NCBI RefSeq assembly: GCF_030929555.1
Contig: NZ_JAVFVT010000009.1
Span: 62,001-126,000, forward strand
DNA length: 64,000 nucleotides
Source: Paenibacillus sp. LHD-117
Lineage (GTDB): Bacteria > Bacillota > Bacilli > Paenibacillales > Paenibacillaceae
Direction of reading: 5' to 3'
Below the pieces are notes generated by a model that was not told the DNA's origin, ran no database searches, and saw only the letters and a program-made list of their open reading frames with translations. The translations under genes were made by a program, and so were the position numbers. Positions 61,580-64,000 of the stretch are shown here, piece after piece. The stretch's first letter is position 1, and every line of letters begins with the position of its first letter.

Positions 61580-63352
61580 ATGTTCAATGTATGGGCAGCC
61601 GACAGTCTGGCTCCGCATCTCCCGTTAACGAAAGAAGAAATCCTGTCCTTGCTGGAATATCCGCCGAACGACGAGCTCGGCGACGTCGCTTTGCCTTGCT
61701 TCGCGCTGGCCAAGACGATGAAACAAAGTCCGCAGCTGATCGCGCGGCAGCTCGCGGATACGATCAGCCATCCATCTTTCCTTGCGGAGGCGGCCGGGCC
61801 TTATTTGAACTTCAGGCTGAACCGGTCGGCGTTCGGCGAAGAGCTCCTGCGCGCTGTCCGCGCGGACGCGTTCTGGCGTCCGAATATTGGCGGCGGCAAG
61901 CGCGTCATCATCGACATGTCGTCCCCCAACATCGCCAAGCCGTTCGGCATCGGACATCTGCGCTCAACGATGATCGGCAACGCGATCTATCGCATCCTGC
62001 GGGAGGTCGGTTACGATACAGCGAACGTCAATCATCTTGGAGACTGGGGCACCCAATTCGGCAAAATGATTACCGCCTACCTCAGATGGGGCAATCCGGC
62101 CGATATTCAGGCAAGCGACAACGCCACGAAGGAGTATCTGTCGCTGTACGTGAAGTTTCACGAGGAAGCCGAGCGGCATCCCGAACTGGAAGACGAAGCA
62201 AGGGAATGGTTCCGCAAGCTGGAAACCGGGGACAAGGTGGCAACGGAGCTATGGCGCGAAATGATCGGAGAAAGCTTAAAGCAGTTCAATAAGCTGTACG
62301 ATCGGCTTGGCGTGACGTTCGACCACGTGCTTGGCGAGAGCTTTTACAACGATAAAATGGATGCGGTAATCGAGGAGCTGCGCCGCACGGGGCTGCTGGA
62401 GGAAAGCGACGGCGCAATGGTCGTCCGGCTGGACGAATTCGGAAAGCCGCCTTGCCTGCTCGTCAAGTCCAACGGCACGTCCATCTACGCGACCCGCGAC
62501 CTCGCTACCGCCTTATACCGCCGCAACGAAATGGACGGATCTCTGCTGCTTTATGTCGTAGGGGGCGAGCAGTCCCTCCACTTCCAGCAGGTGTTCCGCG
62601 TGCTCGAGAAGATGGACGGCTCATGGGAAGGGCGTTGCAAGCACATCCCGTTCGGGCTGATGATGATGGAAGGCCAGAAGATGTCCACCCGCCGCGGCAA
62701 GGTGCTGTTCCTGGAGGATGTGCTGAACGAAGCGGTCGAGCAGGCGAAACGAATCATCGAAGCAAAAAATCCCTCGCTCCGCGACAAAGAAGCCGCGGCC
62801 GAGGCGATCGGCATCGGGGCCGTCGTGTTCGGCGATTTGAAGAACACGCGCACGCTCGACGTCGATTTCTCCTTATCGGAGGTGCTCACCTTCGAAGGCG
62901 AGACCGGCCCCTACTTGCAGTACACGTACGCGAGAACGTCCAGCATTCTGCGCAAGGCGGCAATGTCGCCCGGATCGGAGGCCTTGTCGCCGAACGGCGC
63001 GCCGGACGCAAGCCCTGCCGGCAATTTCGGCGCGGCAGCCGCCCCTTATGCCCTGCCGCTTCGCGACGCTGACTTCGGCCTTGCGGACAACGCATATGCT
63101 TGGCCGCTTCTGAAGCTCGTCGCGTTTTACCCTGCGCGCCTTAGCCAGACAGCCGAACGCTACGAGCCGTCTATCCTAGCCCGTTACCTGCTCGAGCTGG
63201 CGCAAGCGTTTAACCGTTTCTACCATCACGTGAAGGTGCTGGAAGGAAGCGAATCCGAGCAGGCGTTCAAGCTTGAGGTCGTAAAAGCGGTCTCGGATCT
63301 GCTACGCAAGGGACTCGGCCTGCTCGGCATCCGCGCGCTGGAGGAATTGTAA
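61580..63352 (+). CDS. argS: Arginyl-tRNA synthetase
   Basis: A 590-residue class I aminoacyl-tRNA synthetase that charges tRNA-Arg. The HIGH-type motif occurs in KPFGIGHLRSTMIGNAIYRI, the KMSKS-type loop as GQKMSTRRGKV, and the C-terminal DALR anticodon-binding domain has YTYARTSSILRKA and the final LGIRALEEL. The N-terminal ArgS-specific domain is short. AGAAGGAGG is well placed before the ATG. T-box control means it is induced when tRNA-Arg is uncharged. T-box-regulated argS genes are often a second copy, so another argS may exist elsewhere. Confidence 0.96.
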   Translation: MFNVWAADSLAPHLPLTKEEILSLLEYPPNDELGDVALPCFALAKTMKQSPQLIARQLADTISHPSFLAEAAGPYLNFRLNRSAFGEELLRAVRADAFWRPNIGGGKRVIIDMSSPNIAKPFGIGHLRSTMIGNAIYRILREVGYDTANVNHLGDWGTQFGKMITAYLRWGNPADIQASDNATKEYLSLYVKFHEEAERHPELEDEAREWFRKLETGDKVATELWREMIGESLKQFNKLYDRLGVTFDHVLGESFYNDKMDAVIEELRRTGLLEESDGAMVVRLDEFGKPPCLLVKSNGTSIYATRDLATALYRRNEMDGSLLLYVVGGEQSLHFQQVFRVLEKMDGSWEGRCKHIPFGLMMMEGQKMSTRRGKVLFLEDVLNEAVEQAKRIIEAKNPSLRDKEAAAEAIGIGAVVFGDLKNTRTLDVDFSLSEVLTFEGETGPYLQYTYARTSSILRKAAMSPGSEALSPNGAPDASPAGNFGAAAAPYALPLRDADFGLADNAYAWPLLKLVAFYPARLSQTAERYEPSILARYLLELAQAFNRFYHHVKVLEGSESEQAFKLEVVKAVSDLLRKGLGLLGIRALEEL

Positions 63353-63791
63353 TTGCGAAGGCTCGCCGGCTTGCCGAGACATCGAAGGATTCTGACTAGT
63401 AAACCCTCGCTTCGACTAGAAAAATATTCTTAGCGTTAAAACGTGCAAGGCGTCCGTCGACCTAGATGGACGCCTTTCTTTTGCGATAGCATTTTTTCAG
63501 TTGTTCGCAGCCATTCATTCCCCATTGTTCGGCAGGATCAGCCAATGCTCGACGGATTATATCGACATTTTCTATATTTGTAAATTTTTATCCTATCTGG
63601 AGACGTATTTCCCCCTTCCGAACTTCCATGCTTCGTCCCATGATGAGAAGGTAAGGTTCAAGATACCTTAACAAAATCTCGCAAAGGAGGCTCTCCCCTC
63701 ACCGCTCCCCCCTCATCATGATTCTGCCCTACACCTTAGACTTGCACATGACGGTTATGCTGCAATGTTCGAATATCTTAATCGAGGTGAT
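63353..63791. other. Gene-free region between argS and the FN3 gene
   Basis: Apart from the terminator at 63447-63482 I see no gene or RNA I can name. It should hold the promoter of the FN3 protein. Confidence 0.5.
63447..63482 (+). terminator. Terminator of argS
   Basis: AAGGCGTCC (63447-63455) pairs with GGACGCCTT (63468-63476), then TCTTTT. Confidence 0.85.
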
Positions 63792-64000
63792 ATGGTGTAC
63801 TTATTAACCCGAAAGCCCTTAATGAAACCCCTCGTTCTGTTACTCTGTTTGACCCTACTCCTCAGCTCTTTCTTAAACCTTTCTATGATTTACGCAGCCG
63901 ATGAAATACCTGTACAGGTTCCCGAAGCCCCGCAAAATCTAAGAGTCGATACGATTACGGCTACCAGCGCAACGATCCAATGGGATCATGTCGCGGCGAA
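63792..64000 (+). CDS. Secreted fibronectin type III protein, N-terminal part (cut by window edge)
   Basis: The first 69 codons read as a signal peptide (MVYLLTRKPLMKPLVLLLCL, a hydrophobic core, then IYAADE) and the opening strand of a fibronectin type III domain (VPEAPQNLRVDTITATSATI, then QWDHV). GAGGTGAT precedes the ATG at 63792. Such domains sit on large exported enzymes or adhesins of these bacteria. The rest lies outside the window. Confidence 0.8.
   Translation, partial: MVYLLTRKPLMKPLVLLLCLTLLLSSFLNLSMIYAADEIPVQVPEAPQNLRVDTITATSATIQWDHVAA

Noticed and set aside
1-64000. tRNA or rRNA genes
   Set aside because: I recognised no cloverleaf or rRNA sequence by eye; a covariance search would be needed to exclude a missed tRNA.

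Overview
The window looks like a chromosome segment of a xylan- and arabinan-degrading, spore-former-type Firmicute of the Paenibacillaceae (Paenibacillus/Cohnella-like). The reasons are: moderately high G+C with AGGAGG ribosome binding sites and many TTG/GTG starts; sugar ABC importers of the LplA/LplB/YtcP and MalE/F/G types without a local ATPase; AraC regulators with a membrane-anchored sensor; an SLH-domain surface protein; a copper-amine-oxidase-type stalk protein; and a T-box leader in front of argS. This is inferred from gene content; no marker gene fixes the species.

Layout. (1) 1-13.8 kb, minus strand: a glucuronoxylan (aldouronate) utilisation cluster: membrane AraC sensor-regulator, solute-binding lipoprotein, terminator, two permeases, a second solute-binding lipoprotein, alpha-glucuronidase AguA (GH67), a large GH2 enzyme and a Zn alcohol/polyol dehydrogenase cut by the window edge. 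It resembles the aldouronate cluster of Paenibacillus sp. JDR-2. (2) 13.9-28 kb: household and accessory genes (phosphotransferase, AraC regulators, phytanoyl-CoA dioxygenase, M29 aminopeptidase, AlkD-like protein, DMT exporter, FGE-like lipoprotein, secreted GH11 xylanase XynA, MTHFR-like protein). Inside it, an A+T-rich insert (about 19-21.8 kb) is bounded by a 101-bp direct repeat of the aminopeptidase 3' end. (3) 28-36.4 kb: barstar, P-loop kinase, CPCC protein, a stalk-domain gene broken by a TnpB element, SF0329-family protein, and an SLH protein with a seven-bladed repeat domain. (4) 36.5-45 kb: a kinase/AAA/GAF/LuxR giant regulator, a dehydrogenase-isomerase pair with its AraC regulator, and an RluA-type pseudouridine synthase. 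(5) 45-51.2 kb: a decayed xylo-oligosaccharide locus: GH8 pseudogene split by a TnpB element, a LacI regulator with its palindromic operators, and a truncated binding protein and truncated permease joined by a third TnpB element. (6) 51.3-61 kb: an arabinan operon (binding protein, two permeases, GH51 AbfA, GH43, secreted modular GH43), with a divergent ArsR-like regulator and a CcpA-type cre site. (7) 61-64 kb: T-box-controlled argS and the start of a secreted fibronectin-III protein.

Working together: XynA (and the secreted GH43) cut polymer outside the cell; the lipoproteins and permeases import aldouronates or arabino-oligosaccharides, presumably energised by a shared MsmX-type ATPase encoded elsewhere; cytoplasmic AguA, GH2, AbfA and GH43 finish the breakdown. 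Three tnpB elements without tnpA have damaged at least three loci. For two of them the exact insertion point can be reconstructed, because joining the flanks restores a reading frame.
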